Below the pieces are notes generated by a model that did no database searches, was not told the origin of the DNA, and saw only the letters and a list, made by a program, of their open reading frames with translations. A DNA stretch of 64,000 nt from Nitrospira sp. (lineage in GTDB: Bacteria; Nitrospirota; Nitrospiria; Nitrospirales; Nitrospiraceae), in contig JALHMZ010000007.1 of the NCBI GenBank assembly GCA_022843785.1, forward strand, positions 1 through 64,000, read 5' to 3'. Each line of letters begins with the position of its first letter. Within the stretch, counting starts at the first letter, position 1. Below, in pieces: positions 1-8,211 of this stretch. The position numbers and the translations under genes were made by a program.

Positions 1-202
1 GCTCCTGGGGCCAGTGTGTGCGCGAAATAAATTCAAGCGGCGACTGAAAGACTAGCGACAGGAAGAACCGGACAGATCATGTGCTCCATACACCGGACAA
101 GTTAACTTGCTATCTACACAGGACCAGTCATTGGGACTGTTGCGAGAGCTGCCCCTTTACGGAATTCTTGAGCCCTCACAGCCGACCCGTATTGAATGGG
201 TC

Positions 203-595
203 TCAGGGATTCTGAGGACGCACCGCGACCGTGATGAGAATGGCGGAATCGCTGAGCGCCTTCACGGAGTGGGGAACTCCGGATTCCAACGCCAGGACTT
301 CACCCTTCCGGACTGGAGTCGTCCTAGTCCCGGCCGTGAATTCGATCTGGCCGTCCAACACCTGCACCGTGATCGGGCCGGGAGCCTTGTGCGTGGGAAG
401 GCTGGCACCTTCGCTGAAGGATCGGAATATCAGGCGCAAGCTGTCCGTCTTCAAGAGAATAACGGTTCGATCCTTTTCAGCCTGAGCCGGGTCCTGCAGA
501 CGAACGGACTCAAGCTGCGCGCCCACATCGAACACCGCCATCGGAGATGCTTCAGTGAAGATTGCGACACTGTCTCTCATGGGAAGTTCCATCAT
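203..595 (-). CDS. Small cupin-domain protein
   Basis: This 130-residue protein has the length and glycine/proline-spaced beta-strand pattern of a single-domain cupin. The two cupin boxes fall at about residues 55-75 and 95-115. The usual first-box metal histidines are poorly kept: I see THKAPGP rather than HxHxxE, so metal binding is doubtful. There is no signal peptide, so a cytoplasmic location is expected. A GAGG ribosome site lies just before the double ATG at 595/592. The gene follows the superoxide dismutase gene but is separated from it by a strong hairpin. A role in sensing or binding a small ligand is only family-level inference. Confidence 0.7.
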   Translation of the reverse strand: MMELPMRDSVAIFTEASPMAVFDVGAQLESVRLQDPAQAEKDRTVILLKTDSLRLIFRSFSEGASLPTHKAPGPITVQVLDGQIEFTAGTRTTPVRKGEVLALESGVPHSVKALSDSAILITVAVRPQNP

Positions 596-621
596 ATCCT
601 CAACCTAGACCAAAACGGCGC

Positions 622-652
622 GGGATCGATCTCTTGAGAAGAGATCGATCCC
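622..652 (-). terminator. Perfect 14-bp hairpin downstream of sodC
   Basis: Positions 622-635 and 639-652 are perfect inverted repeats (GGGATCGATCTCTT against its complement) with a 3-base loop. Read on the minus strand the hairpin sits 32 bases past the sodC stop and is followed a few bases later by a short GTTTT run. A terminator or transcript-stabilising end for sodC is likely. The T run is weak. Confidence 0.6.
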
Positions 653-683
653 ACACCATCCAACAGCCTTCAGTACGTTCTCG

Positions 684-1265
684 TTATTGCTTGACGATTA
701 CGCCGCAGGCGATCCGGGGTCCGCCGGGCGCATCCTTGGTGAGTGGATCAGGCACATACTTATCTTGAAGTTCATGGATGACAAAGGCGCTGCCGTCCTT
801 GTCGAACAGCGTATTCAGCCCATCGGCCAGCGTGACTCGGCTCGTGATGGTATACAGCGAGCCGTTCCGGCTCTCATCGACATACAGATTCTGCAAGTCG
901 CCAAGATGATAGGGATGATTCGCAAGCCCCGGGGAAACCGATGCCTCCGGATTGACATTGGCATCGACATTACCATCGTAATGACCTTTAGCCGAAGCGA
1001 AGGGGTCACAGCTGCCGGTTTCGTGAATATGGATCCCGTGCAATCCCGGCGTGAGTTTGCTTTCCGGACTGCCTTTCACGGTCAGCTTGATCCGTACACG
1101 CCCTTCATACTTTTCGTAGAGCTGCGCCTCCCCGGTAATTCCAGGTCCGGTAATTGTCGCTTTCGCGTACAGCGGCGCCGCGAGTTTGCCCGTGTGGTAC
1201 GACGAGCAACCACTCAGAAGCAACCCGACGGCAACCCCTGCGCCGATCATTGAGAATGTGTTCAT
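684..1265 (-). CDS. sodC: Cu/Zn superoxide dismutase, lipoprotein
   Basis: This is a periplasmic Cu/Zn superoxide dismutase that converts superoxide to peroxide and oxygen. The copper-ligand motif GIHIHETGSC, then GHYDG, NHPYHLGDL and the late FVIHE histidine are all in place. The GSC and IACGV cysteines match the conserved disulfide. The start chosen (1265) has a GGGAGG ribosome site five bases ahead and gives a signal peptide ending in the lipobox LLLSGC, so the enzyme should be lipid-anchored. A longer reading frame to a TTG at 1352 has no such support. It lies next to several periplasmic cytochromes, where superoxide protection makes sense. Confidence 0.9.
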   Translation of the reverse strand: MNTFSMIGAGVAVGLLLSGCSSYHTGKLAAPLYAKATITGPGITGEAQLYEKYEGRVRIKLTVKGSPESKLTPGLHGIHIHETGSCDPFASAKGHYDGNVDANVNPEASVSPGLANHPYHLGDLQNLYVDESRNGSLYTITSRVTLADGLNTLFDKDGSAFVIHELQDKYVPDPLTKDAPGGPRIACGVIVKQ

Positions 1266-1376
1266 GCCAACCTCCCTTATTTGATTGGCACCCATCATAT
1301 CTTCTGCCATCGGCCGGTTCAAATCCTTTTTCCTCATTCCTTTCCCGATCAAACCAGCATCATTCGGCCTCGCGGC

Positions 1377-1907
1377 TCACTCACCCATTCCGCCTCTCCG
1401 TCCACGATGCTCCCCTCCACCGGATCCCATCATCGGCCCCATGCCTTCTCCACGGCCCATTCTCCCCTGTCCATGTCCACCGGAGAAGGTCCGTTCATAC
1501 TGGATGACGCTCCACATCTCTTCGTCGGACAGGACCGGACCGAATCCAATCATAGACGTACCAGGCGAGCCATACTTGATAACCCAGAAAATTTCACCTT
1601 CGGTGCGATGGCGCCAGAATCCATGGTGCCGGAAATTGCGCGGCGCAGGATTCATCTTGGCGGCTGCCGGCCCGTTCCCGCCCCCGTCCGTTCCATGACA
1701 ATTGAAACAGCCGCCTTTGCCGTCATAAATGGCCTTGCCTTTTGCGACGATTTCCTGAGAATTCGGCAAGGGGCTCTTGAGTGCGCGCGCTTCAACCAGC
1801 TTATCGACCGGCACCAATGGCTGCATCATGTGCCGCTCCGCCGCTGCCGGAGATCCGGCAAGCACAACCGTTGCGAGTAGTAACACGAATGTGCTGGGTT
1901 TCATCAT
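1377..1907 (-). CDS. Monoheme c-type cytochrome
   Basis: A 176-residue exported cytochrome c with a signal peptide ending near residue 23 and one heme site, CFNCH, at residues 67-71. The segment after it (EGEIFWVIKYGSPGTSM) closely parallels the neighbouring cytochrome at 1904-2398 and the last domain of the tetraheme protein at 3611-5017. These three are therefore paralogous electron carriers. The C-terminus is unusual: about 30 residues of Gly, Met, Arg and His, which could bind metal. The start ATG at 1907 overlaps the upstream stop codon (ATGA) and follows an AAGGAG site, suggesting translational coupling. Confidence 0.85.
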   Translation of the reverse strand: MMKPSTFVLLLATVVLAGSPAAAERHMMQPLVPVDKLVEARALKSPLPNSQEIVAKGKAIYDGKGGCFNCHGTDGGGNGPAAAKMNPAPRNFRHHGFWRHRTEGEIFWVIKYGSPGTSMIGFGPVLSDEEMWSVIQYERTFSGGHGQGRMGRGEGMGPMMGSGGGEHRGRRGGMGE

Positions 1908-2398
1908 CGCACTCCTTGTTCGTTGTTTGCGAAGGATCGCACATAGCGCAGCACTTGCCAGGCTTCTTCTTCCGTCAAGATGCGCGGAATGAACGAGGCC
2001 ATCGCCGTGCCCTTGCTGCCGTTCTTCAATATCCAGAATAGTTCTCCGTCCGTTCGAGCAGCCTGCCACTCCTTGTCGGTGAAGTCTCTCGGCAAAGGAC
2101 CTTTCAGAGTGCCCGGCTCGATGTCGCCGCCGAATCCTTTGCCGTCTTTCCCATGACAGGTCACACAGAAGGCTTTCCCCTGGAAGAGTCTCTTCCCCTT
2201 CTCAACAGATTCCTCGGTGGCCGGAATCGGACTCGTCCATGTTCTGGCTTCCTCGATTTGGTCGGTCGGGACTCGCGGTTTGAGGACAGCTTCATCGGCT
2301 CCAAAGACCGAAAGGCCCGGTGACTCAAGCACCGCCACAACCACCGCAAACAAGAGATAGGGGCGCATGGCTCGGCTTTGTATTGCCCAATATGTCAT
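1904..2398 (-). CDS. Monoheme c-type cytochrome
   Basis: A cytochrome c with heme site CVTCH at about residues 78-82 followed by GKDGKG and the DGELFWILKNGSKGTAM block shared with its neighbours. I chose the ATG at 2398, which is eight bases after GGTGGAG and gives a hydrophobic export signal. The frame stays open to a TTG at 2503, but that overlaps the upstream gene. An ATG at 2368 would also give a signal peptide. The periplasmic protein probably passes electrons with the adjacent cytochromes, since the genes overlap by four bases. Its exact partner is not known. Confidence 0.8.
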   Translation of the reverse strand: MTYWAIQSRAMRPYLLFAVVVAVLESPGLSVFGADEAVLKPRVPTDQIEEARTWTSPIPATEESVEKGKRLFQGKAFCVTCHGKDGKGFGGDIEPGTLKGPLPRDFTDKEWQAARTDGELFWILKNGSKGTAMASFIPRILTEEEAWQVLRYVRSFANNEQGVR

Positions 2399-2465
2399 GA
2401 ACATTGCTCCACCAAAGGCGAACGACCAGGCCACAAAGAATGGAGCCCGGCTCCCTCCATCGATC

Positions 2466-2987
2466 CTATTTACCGTCGGAATACCCGGTGAACTTGTGTC
2501 CAAGGGATTGCGGGAAGCTCACCGTGCCGTCTGGAAATTCCTGCCCGCGTTGCCACAGGTGATAGATCACGCCGTCTGTTCCGGCTGCGACTTCCGCCAC
2601 CTTAGCGGCCTGGTCACTCGGCATATCGAGGATTTGAACACGGCCCGTCGCGATCTCGACTTTATGATCGTGGAAATGCCGGTGCCACTGGATGGCAGGC
2701 AGCTTTCGTGTCAGGTCTTTGGCGACAAAGTACTCGACGCCGACCAACGGTGCTTTCGGGTCGGTCGACTCAAACAGGAGACATTGAAGAATCTTGTCGG
2801 AAATACCCTTGCAGTAATGATGGAACGGGCCGCCCGGTGTCCCGTCCGCCATCATGTGAGGTGCCTGGACATGGATTTCGTACCCGACGGCCGGGCTTGT
2901 CGGTTCTCCGCTCACTGCCTTTTGAGGGCCAACACCACTGCATCCGACGGCAGCGATCGCGACAACAGCTAATAGTCCTTTTCTCAT
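2466..2987 (-). CDS. DUF1264 / OBAP-family lipoprotein
   Basis: The sequence has the DUF1264 (oil-body-associated protein) signature: GYEIHVQAPH, then HHYCKGISDKILQCLLFES, then LIGVEYF-like VGVEYFVAKD and the WHRHFHDHKVEI histidines. An export signal ends in AAVGC, so it is a predicted lipoprotein of about 173 residues. An AGGAGG site precedes both GTG 2990 and ATG 2987; I prefer the ATG. The family has no settled biochemical role. Its place between cytochrome genes and a DsrE gene suggests envelope stress or redox physiology, but that is inference. Confidence 0.75.
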   Translation of the reverse strand: MRKGLLAVVAIAAVGCSGVGPQKAVSGEPTSPAVGYEIHVQAPHMMADGTPGGPFHHYCKGISDKILQCLLFESTDPKAPLVGVEYFVAKDLTRKLPAIQWHRHFHDHKVEIATGRVQILDMPSDQAAKVAEVAAGTDGVIYHLWQRGQEFPDGTVSFPQSLGHKFTGYSDGK

Positions 2988-3185
2988 CACAACCGACCTC
3001 CTAGGTTTGAGGAGTCCTCGCCCAGCCTATCTGGACGGAGAAACACCCTCCACATTCGACTAATCGTGAGAGACAGCGAGGTTCAAAGGGATTCAACCTA
3101 TTCGCGAGCGTTGAGGGAATGGTTATCAGCATTGAATCCTGAAGCTCACGAAATACTTTCACGAGGAACATGCTTTGGTTCGCCA

Positions 3186-3545
3186 TCAGAACGCCACGTT
3201 CCGGTCTCGTTCGGCCACAGCCTTGATGTAATCCGGCATGCCCTTGATCGATGCCCCGGCCACCAGATCCGCTCCGCCGATCTGCCTGGCAACGGCGCAT
3301 GCGCCGCAGACCCAGATCGAGACACCCGACGCCTGCACGGCGGCCAGAAGGTCTTTCAACGGTGTCAGATTCACGCCGGTCACATGGTCAGCCACGCCTT
3401 TCCGACCCAAGGTGACAGCTTCGTTCCACAGCCAGAGCACCACATCATGCCCCTGCTCCTTCGCCGTCTTCGCCGCCATGAATGGCAGCGTTGCCATAGT
3501 TGGATCGTCTGTTCCTCGACTGCCGGAGATGATGAAAGTCGCCAT
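3186..3545 (-). CDS. Cytoplasmic DsrE-family protein
   Basis: A 119-residue DsrE/DsrF-like protein with the typical start MATFIISGSRGTDDPT and an acidic/hydrophobic core. Family members bind or relay sulfane sulfur, or act as peroxiredoxin-like partners. A candidate sulfur-carrying cysteine pair lies in WVCGACAVAR at about residues 79-83. There is no signal peptide. A GAGGAG site stands ahead of the ATG. It sits between a lipoprotein gene and a tetraheme cytochrome gene. It differs from the exported DsrE-like protein at 6574-7017. Confidence 0.8.
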   Translation of the reverse strand: MATFIISGSRGTDDPTMATLPFMAAKTAKEQGHDVVLWLWNEAVTLGRKGVADHVTGVNLTPLKDLLAAVQASGVSIWVCGACAVARQIGGADLVAGASIKGMPDYIKAVAERDRNVAF

Positions 3546-3573
3546 GATGGACTCCTCAAATAGAAGGACACCA

Positions 3574-3615
3574 GCATTTAGCCCTCAGCTGACTGCTAAA
3601 TGCTGATCGCTTATT
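3574..3615. repeat. Heptamer array (GC-anchored), six units
   Basis: Six consecutive 7-base units each begin with GC, for example GCATTTA and GCTAAAT. The first and fourth are part of a perfect 10-bp inverted repeat (3573-3582 with 3595-3604). The stop codon of the tetraheme cytochrome gene (3611-3613) lies inside the last unit. The array fills the junction with the DsrE gene. Confidence 0.75.
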
Positions 3616-5017
3616 TTGCTAAAGATCGAATGTACTGCAGCAACTGCCACACCTGCTCATCCGGCAATCCTGGAAACGCCATCATGCCGGTTCCCGTGGA
3701 CCCGTTCCTGATGATCCAGAACAACTGCCCATCAGGTATATCCTTCATCATCGCGCCGCAGGTGAAGTTCCTTGGCGGCGGCATCAGCGCTGCGCCCATC
3801 AAGCCTTTCCCGTCTCCCTGTTCACCATGACACATCACACAGGCAACGGGCTGCGCCGTCTTGAGAAAGAGCATCTTCCCGGCCGCAATCGCGCCCAACG
3901 ATGCGGCAAGCGGATTGGTCTTGGCCAGGAATTCATCCGGAGCCTTGGTCGTCTTGCGGGGCTGCAGACAGGCGCTCGACTCACCGGTGGTCGGCGCGAT
4001 TGCCGTCTCCGGCACTCCCTTGAACGTCGCCTTCAAATAGACAATCACATCAGCCACGCCCTGCTGACCGATCGTTAAATTCCAATAGGGCATGTTCGGC
4101 GATTTGCCTATCGCGGGACCTCCATGGTTGATGACATTGTAGAGATACTCCATCGGCAGTTTTTCAAACGGTATGTTGGCATGGATCGCCGGCTTCGGCT
4201 CCAATCCGGATGCTGCAGGGCCATCGCCTTTACCCGTCGCGCCGTGACACTGCGAACAATACTCTTTATAAACCACCTTCCCTCGATCAACGCTGGCCAT
4301 CTCGAATTCACGGCTCGTCCAGGGCTCATAGTACTTAAAGTCCGGCACCCCCTGAACCATCAAGAATCCAATCACGGCGCGGAGCTGCGGTTCTGTGGCA
4401 TCAGCCAGAAATTCGCCGCTGTGTGGTGTGAAGTCTTGCGGATTCTGCCCGAATCGGAAGAGCCAGTCCGAGTTGTACCGATGGCCGGCATTCTGCAACG
4501 CGGCACTCTGCGGGCCGCCGATGAGCTTGCCGTTTTCCCCGATCGTGTGGCAGCCAAGACAGGCGTGCGCCTTATAGGCCATCCCGCCGAAGGTCGCTTC
4601 GTACTTCGTCACTTTCGAGAGGTCAAATGCCCCAACCGTCACGCGCGGATCTTTGTTGTGCTCGGCAAAATAATCCGCAATGGCGTCGGCTTCAGACTCC
4701 GTGACCATCGGATGCCTGGACGGCACTGTCGTCAGATCCCATCGATAGCCCTTTGCATAAAGAGGCGCCTCTTTGCCGGTCAACCATCGAGTCAACCAGG
4801 ACCGCTGATATTTGCTGCCGGCCCAGATCAGATCGGGCGCCCTCAGATTGAAGCGAGAGTCGGCCTTGCCTTCCAGCCTGTGACATTGCGCGCAGGTCTG
4901 CTGGACGATGTCTTTCGCGTGGGACTGATCTCCGGCCAATGACCAGCACGGAAATGCCGCGAGTCCCACCAGCGCGAGCACGGCCCCTGTGACCAACTCT
5001 CGTCTCCTTCCCTTCAT
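3611..5017 (-). CDS. Tetraheme c-type cytochrome, three-domain
   Basis: A 468-residue exported protein with four CXXCH sites: CAQCH 42-46, CLGCH 153-157, CSQCH 254-258 and CVMCH 393-397. The N-terminal signal (residues 1-29) is clear, and a GGGAGG site precedes the ATG. The last domain, around residues 370-468, is closely related to the two monoheme cytochromes at 1377-2398, so the protein looks like a fusion of cytochrome units. It should act in the periplasm as an electron relay. Proteins of this layout often work with quinol or thiosulfate-linked modules, but nothing here fixes the donor. Confidence 0.85.
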   Translation of the reverse strand: MKGRRRELVTGAVLALVGLAAFPCWSLAGDQSHAKDIVQQTCAQCHRLEGKADSRFNLRAPDLIWAGSKYQRSWLTRWLTGKEAPLYAKGYRWDLTTVPSRHPMVTESEADAIADYFAEHNKDPRVTVGAFDLSKVTKYEATFGGMAYKAHACLGCHTIGENGKLIGGPQSAALQNAGHRYNSDWLFRFGQNPQDFTPHSGEFLADATEPQLRAVIGFLMVQGVPDFKYYEPWTSREFEMASVDRGKVVYKEYCSQCHGATGKGDGPAASGLEPKPAIHANIPFEKLPMEYLYNVINHGGPAIGKSPNMPYWNLTIGQQGVADVIVYLKATFKGVPETAIAPTTGESSACLQPRKTTKAPDEFLAKTNPLAASLGAIAAGKMLFLKTAQPVACVMCHGEQGDGKGLMGAALMPPPRNFTCGAMMKDIPDGQLFWIIRNGSTGTGMMAFPGLPDEQVWQLLQYIRSLAK

Positions 5018-5062
5018 GTCACCCTCCCTTTCATCGATCGTGATCCCACCCTTCGCATGTCT

Positions 5063-5479
5063 CTAGGAACGAACGCCCGATGGCGTATGAGGATTCAACG
5101 TGATCGTGATGGGCAGCGCACTCGCGATAGACTGATGGACGGTGCAGCCATGCGCGACTTTCAACAACCGCTCTTTCTGCTCTGACGGAATTCGATGGGG
5201 AAGATGGATGGCGATATCGATCCGGCCGACACGGTGCGGACTTTCGGCCATGGCCCATTCCGCATCGATACTCAACCCATCCCGAGAAATATTGTGTCGC
5301 GTACAAAACTGACCTACGAAGTACGCCACGCAGCTCGCCACGGAGCCGACGAAGAGTTCAACCGGACTCATTCCGGCATCCTGCCCCCCGTCCTCCGCCG
5401 GTTGATCGGTGACCACGCGATGTTTGCCGCTCGTGATATCGTAGCGAGTGCCGCCATGATAGGCCGCTGTGAGTTTCAT
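5063..5479 (-). CDS. OsmC-family protein
   Basis: A 138-residue OsmC/Ohr-fold protein. The helix MSPVELFVGSVASCVAYF and the later AHGCTVHQS carry the two conserved reactive cysteines of the family (about residues 50 and 112). Such proteins reduce organic hydroperoxides or handle sulfane sulfur. Its ATG overlaps the stop of the upstream YeeE-like gene (ATGA) and follows GGAGG, so it is probably translated with the transporter genes. That association suggests a sulfur-linked role rather than osmotic stress. A paralogue is at 8913-9347. Confidence 0.85.
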   Translation of the reverse strand: MKLTAAYHGGTRYDITSGKHRVVTDQPAEDGGQDAGMSPVELFVGSVASCVAYFVGQFCTRHNISRDGLSIDAEWAMAESPHRVGRIDIAIHLPHRIPSEQKERLLKVAHGCTVHQSIASALPITITLNPHTPSGVRS

Positions 5480-6006
5480 CGCGCGCCTCCTGAACCTGGA
5501 AGTCTTGCCGCCAACCAGAGACAGAGCCCGCCCAGTGGAAAGGCCAGAATGGCGCCCTGTATCCCGAGCAACCCATGAATTGTCACAGGCCCGTATTCGC
5601 CGAGTGACAACAACATCGTTTCCAAATCCGGAAACATGAAAGCAAAGACCAGGGCACCGAACATTCCGCCTAGGACCGTCACCCAGGCGTCCGGTTTTCC
5701 TTCAGCCGCTGCCACGAGCGCCGTGCCCGGGCAGTAGCCCGAGACGGCAAACCCCACACCGAAGATGAGCCCGGCTACGATCATTCCTGGCAGAAACAAA
5801 TCTTTGACCTTCATGTTGGCCCAGCCCGATAGATCCAACAGATGGACCCCGATCAATCCGACTCCGATAGCGGTCACGATCAGTTTGATAATCGTCAAAT
5901 CTTTGAGCCGCAACGCCCGGGTGACTTTTGTATGGCTCGATGCGCCGGATAATTGAAGGGCGGCGCCGAATGCCGTTCCCAACACCAATCCAAGCAACAA
6001 CATCAT
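5476..6006 (-). CDS. YeeE/YedE half-transporter, second subunit
   Basis: A 176-residue membrane protein with about five hydrophobic segments and the YeeE/YedE (DUF395) hallmark SGYCPGTALVA, whose cysteine in TsuA-type proteins helps pass thiosulfate. The reading frame extends upstream, but the start is set by AGGGGA before a double ATG at 6006/6003 that overlaps the previous stop. With the gene at 6003-6566 it forms a pair of half-length proteins, where TsuA-like proteins have both halves in one chain. A role in thiosulfate or sulfur-compound uptake is family-based inference. Confidence 0.85.
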   Translation of the reverse strand: MMLLLGLVLGTAFGAALQLSGASSHTKVTRALRLKDLTIIKLIVTAIGVGLIGVHLLDLSGWANMKVKDLFLPGMIVAGLIFGVGFAVSGYCPGTALVAAAEGKPDAWVTVLGGMFGALVFAFMFPDLETMLLSLGEYGPVTIHGLLGIQGAILAFPLGGLCLWLAARLPGSGGAR

Positions 6007-6566
6007 CGCTTTCCCCTGTCGCCGTACATCCACCGTGCCGTCACAATCGCGCTCGCAAAGAGGGCGACCGAAAACACGAGCGAACTGACGGCCAGCTGTG
6101 ACACGCCGCTGATCATGTGGCCGGAGGTACACCCGCCGCCGAAACGGGCGCCAAAGAGAAGGAGGAATCCGCCGACGAAGGACCAGACCAGACGATGTCC
6201 GGGGTTTGAACCAAACCGTGTGCTCCATTCGGACGGCACGACTCTCGTGCTGAAGCGGGACGTCGCCATCGCTGCCAGCAATGCCCCGAGCGGGATCCCC
6301 AACACGAAAAAGAACTCGTACGTGGCCAGCGTCCAACCTGCTGCGGTCTTCGCCAGGTAGGGGCTCTTCGATGCGACGTCCGGGAGCACATTGTGGAGAA
6401 GCACCCCGTCCAGCACGACGTACTGCGTGGAAACTCCGATCGGTTGGACCAATGCGACCGCCAGAATGAGTACAACCCCGATCGCCACACCGCCGGCCCA
6501 CCACCCAAGCACCGGGTTCGTATCCTTGTGGCCTGTTCCGTGAAGAGCTAGTGTGTCGTGTGTCAT
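6003..6566 (-). CDS. YeeE/YedE half-transporter, first subunit
   Basis: A 187-residue polytopic membrane protein. It carries the partner YeeE motif FGGGCTSGHMISG at about residues 142-154, with the conserved cysteine. The preceding hydrophobic helices are at about residues 22-44, 80-98 and 125-142. The gene ends within the start of the second half (ATGATG overlap), so the two products should be made together and probably combine into one pore. It follows an exported DsrE-like gene, a frequent neighbour of YeeE genes in sulfur-oxidising bacteria. Confidence 0.85.
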   Translation of the reverse strand: MTHDTLALHGTGHKDTNPVLGWWAGGVAIGVVLILAVALVQPIGVSTQYVVLDGVLLHNVLPDVASKSPYLAKTAAGWTLATYEFFFVLGIPLGALLAAMATSRFSTRVVPSEWSTRFGSNPGHRLVWSFVGGFLLLFGARFGGGCTSGHMISGVSQLAVSSLVFSVALFASAIVTARWMYGDRGKR

Positions 6567-6573
6567 CTCGGCA

Positions 6574-7017
6574 TCAAGGTTTGATATAGGACCAGCCTTG
6601 TTCCTGCAATTCCATCAGTCGGACCATGGCCGGCACGGTACGATCCACCTGATCGATCAAATCCGCCCGCGTGAGACCCTGCGCCTTCATCGTATTGGAG
6701 CAGGCGGTAAATTCGACATCAGAGGCCGTCTTCAGCTGCGCCAGTTCCGTGGCCAACACCGAATCTTTTTTCGTCAATAGCGTCAATCCGGCACCATGCA
6801 CCACCAACTCGACCCGCAAGTGCTCCCGCCCCACTTCTTGATAGAGGTGACGGATATTGTTCAACGCACCCCGTTGGACCTTCTCATCGCCTGAATTGAG
6901 GTGCATGACCACTCGATGGGACTCCTGAGCGGGCACGGCTGTTCCACTGAACCCCACGGCAACGACGCCAAGTGCGCCGACCAGAAGCGTAACGAGCACT
7001 CCGTTCCTCTTGATCAC
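6574..7017 (-). CDS. Exported DsrE-like protein
   Basis: A 147-residue protein with a signal peptide (cleavage near AVPA-QES, residue 30) and a DsrE/DsrF-like domain: HRVVMHLNSGDEKVQRGALNNI, then VELVVHGAGLTLL and the cysteine in FTACSNTMKAQGL (about residue 108). A GTG start at 7017 is supported by GAGAGGG. It is probably a periplasmic sulfur carrier or sensor working with the adjacent YeeE pair and TsdA-like protein. The last 44 residues match the relic at 9405-9540, which shows that a second copy once existed. Confidence 0.8.
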   Translation of the reverse strand: MIKRNGVLVTLLVGALGVVAVGFSGTAVPAQESHRVVMHLNSGDEKVQRGALNNIRHLYQEVGREHLRVELVVHGAGLTLLTKKDSVLATELAQLKTASDVEFTACSNTMKAQGLTRADLIDQVDRTVPAMVRLMELQEQGWSYIKP

Positions 7018-7039
7018 AGCACCCTCTCAGTGGTCACGC

Positions 7040-7897
7040 TTAATATGGGGCATCCGCCGGCTTCCCCCCGTTCGGCCAATCGTGCGCTTTACCGGGAAAG
7101 TCAGGACGCGGCTGGCTGTTGATGTAGGCCGCGACGTCGAACGCTTCCTCGTCGGTCAGGGACCAACCCCACCCACGCGGCATATTGGCCTTGATGAATG
7201 CAGCTGCCACGCTGACTCGCGCCATGCCCGCGCCGACATTGTAAGAGGCAGGCCCCCAGACCGGCGGTGCGGCCATCGTGCCTTGCCCGTCGGTCCCATG
7301 GCAGAAGACACATCGCCGTTCGAACACCTGCTTGCCGCTCACAGGATCCGGCGAATGAGTCGACGTGATACGGGGCATTCCCCGCCAGGGCACGGCGCTG
7401 CCTGTCGGCACGTTCTTCGACAACCAATCGATGTAGGCCACAATGGCCGCGAGTTTCGTGCTATCGGGGGGAAGCGCTCTGCCGTTCAAGCTCCGCTCGA
7501 AACATTCATTGATTCGATCGGCAAGACTCATCGTCCGGCCTGCGCGAGCGCGGTATTCGGGATAGAGAACGCTGATTCCGACAAAGGGGGCGGCGCCTGG
7601 AGTAAGCCCCGCGTCAAGGTGACAATTCGTGCAGTTAAGCGCATTGCCGATATACCGTTTCCCGTACGCTTGTGTATCGACCACCATCTTGTAGCCCAGC
7701 CGGATCTGCTCGCCCCGAAGATCGCCCGGAATGGTGTCCGGAGAAGGTGGAGAGAACAGGGCGTCCACAGCCCCGTTTTGCTCCACGACAGCTGTAGCCT
7801 CCGCTGGTCCTGCCATGCGCGGAGGCGGCACACAACCCATCGCCACCGAAAACACTGCAGCGACTGCCATGCCGGCCATCATGTGTCGATCCATCAT
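7040..7897 (-). CDS. TsdA-like diheme cytochrome (thiosulfate dehydrogenase family)
   Basis: The protein has two heme sites, CTNCH at residues 89-93 and CVFCH at 196-200, with the TsdA-type block FVGISVLYPEYRARAG, then LADRINECFERSLNGRALP. The cysteine at 132 lies about 39 residues after the first heme histidine, near where TsdA has its unusual Cys ligand to the catalytic heme. TsdA joins two thiosulfates to tetrathionate, or reverses that reaction, in the periplasm. A lipobox (VAMGC) suggests lipid anchoring. The start at 7897 follows GAGGG and just clears the upstream stop. Other diheme cytochromes remain possible. Confidence 0.75.
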   Translation of the reverse strand: MMDRHMMAGMAVAAVFSVAMGCVPPPRMAGPAEATAVVEQNGAVDALFSPPSPDTIPGDLRGEQIRLGYKMVVDTQAYGKRYIGNALNCTNCHLDAGLTPGAAPFVGISVLYPEYRARAGRTMSLADRINECFERSLNGRALPPDSTKLAAIVAYIDWLSKNVPTGSAVPWRGMPRITSTHSPDPVSGKQVFERRCVFCHGTDGQGTMAAPPVWGPASYNVGAGMARVSVAAAFIKANMPRGWGWSLTDEEAFDVAAYINSQPRPDFPGKAHDWPNGGKPADAPY

Positions 7898-7904
7898 CCA
7901 ACCC

Positions 7905-8123
7905 TCACTTCTTCGTCCCGGGTTTCGCCACACAGGTATTGATTCCAAGCAGAGCCGTGAGCGGGCAAAACCCGATGGCTCCGGTGAGCAGTAAGATTGC
8001 CCCTGCAGCCAGCGCGATCCCCGTGCCGACAGTAGAAAGGCCAGCTAGCGCGCCGATTCCGATCAACAAGACACCCACGGTGATCCGTATCTGCCGTTCG
8101 ATTCCTCCGACATTACACATCAT
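7905..8123 (-). CDS. DUF2892 membrane protein
   Basis: This 72-residue protein matches the DUF2892 (YgaP C-terminal-like) pattern: N-terminal IERQIRITVGVLL, two membrane helices, and GFCPLTALLGINTC near the end. The two cysteines are typical. Such proteins often travel with rhodanese and other sulfur-transfer genes. A GGGAGG site precedes the double ATG. A second DUF2892 protein lies at 28934-29122. The function is unproven. Confidence 0.85.
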   Translation of the reverse strand: MMCNVGGIERQIRITVGVLLIGIGALAGLSTVGTGIALAAGAILLLTGAIGFCPLTALLGINTCVAKPGTKK

Positions 8124-8211
8124 GGCGACACCTCCCAGCGGTCAATCATTCAGTCCGTTCCAGGTTCGTTCTGATCCATGAGAGGCAGGCTTCCATAAAA
8201 GGATTCATGCT

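Noticed and set aside
3574..3615. Heptamer arrays considered as a CRISPR array
   Set aside because: Units are 7 bases with no spacers or long identical repeats, and no cas genes are present.
5476..6504. 342-codon version of the second YeeE half
   Set aside because: The upstream part overlaps the first half in another frame; the overlapping ATGATG at 6006 after AGGGGA fits.
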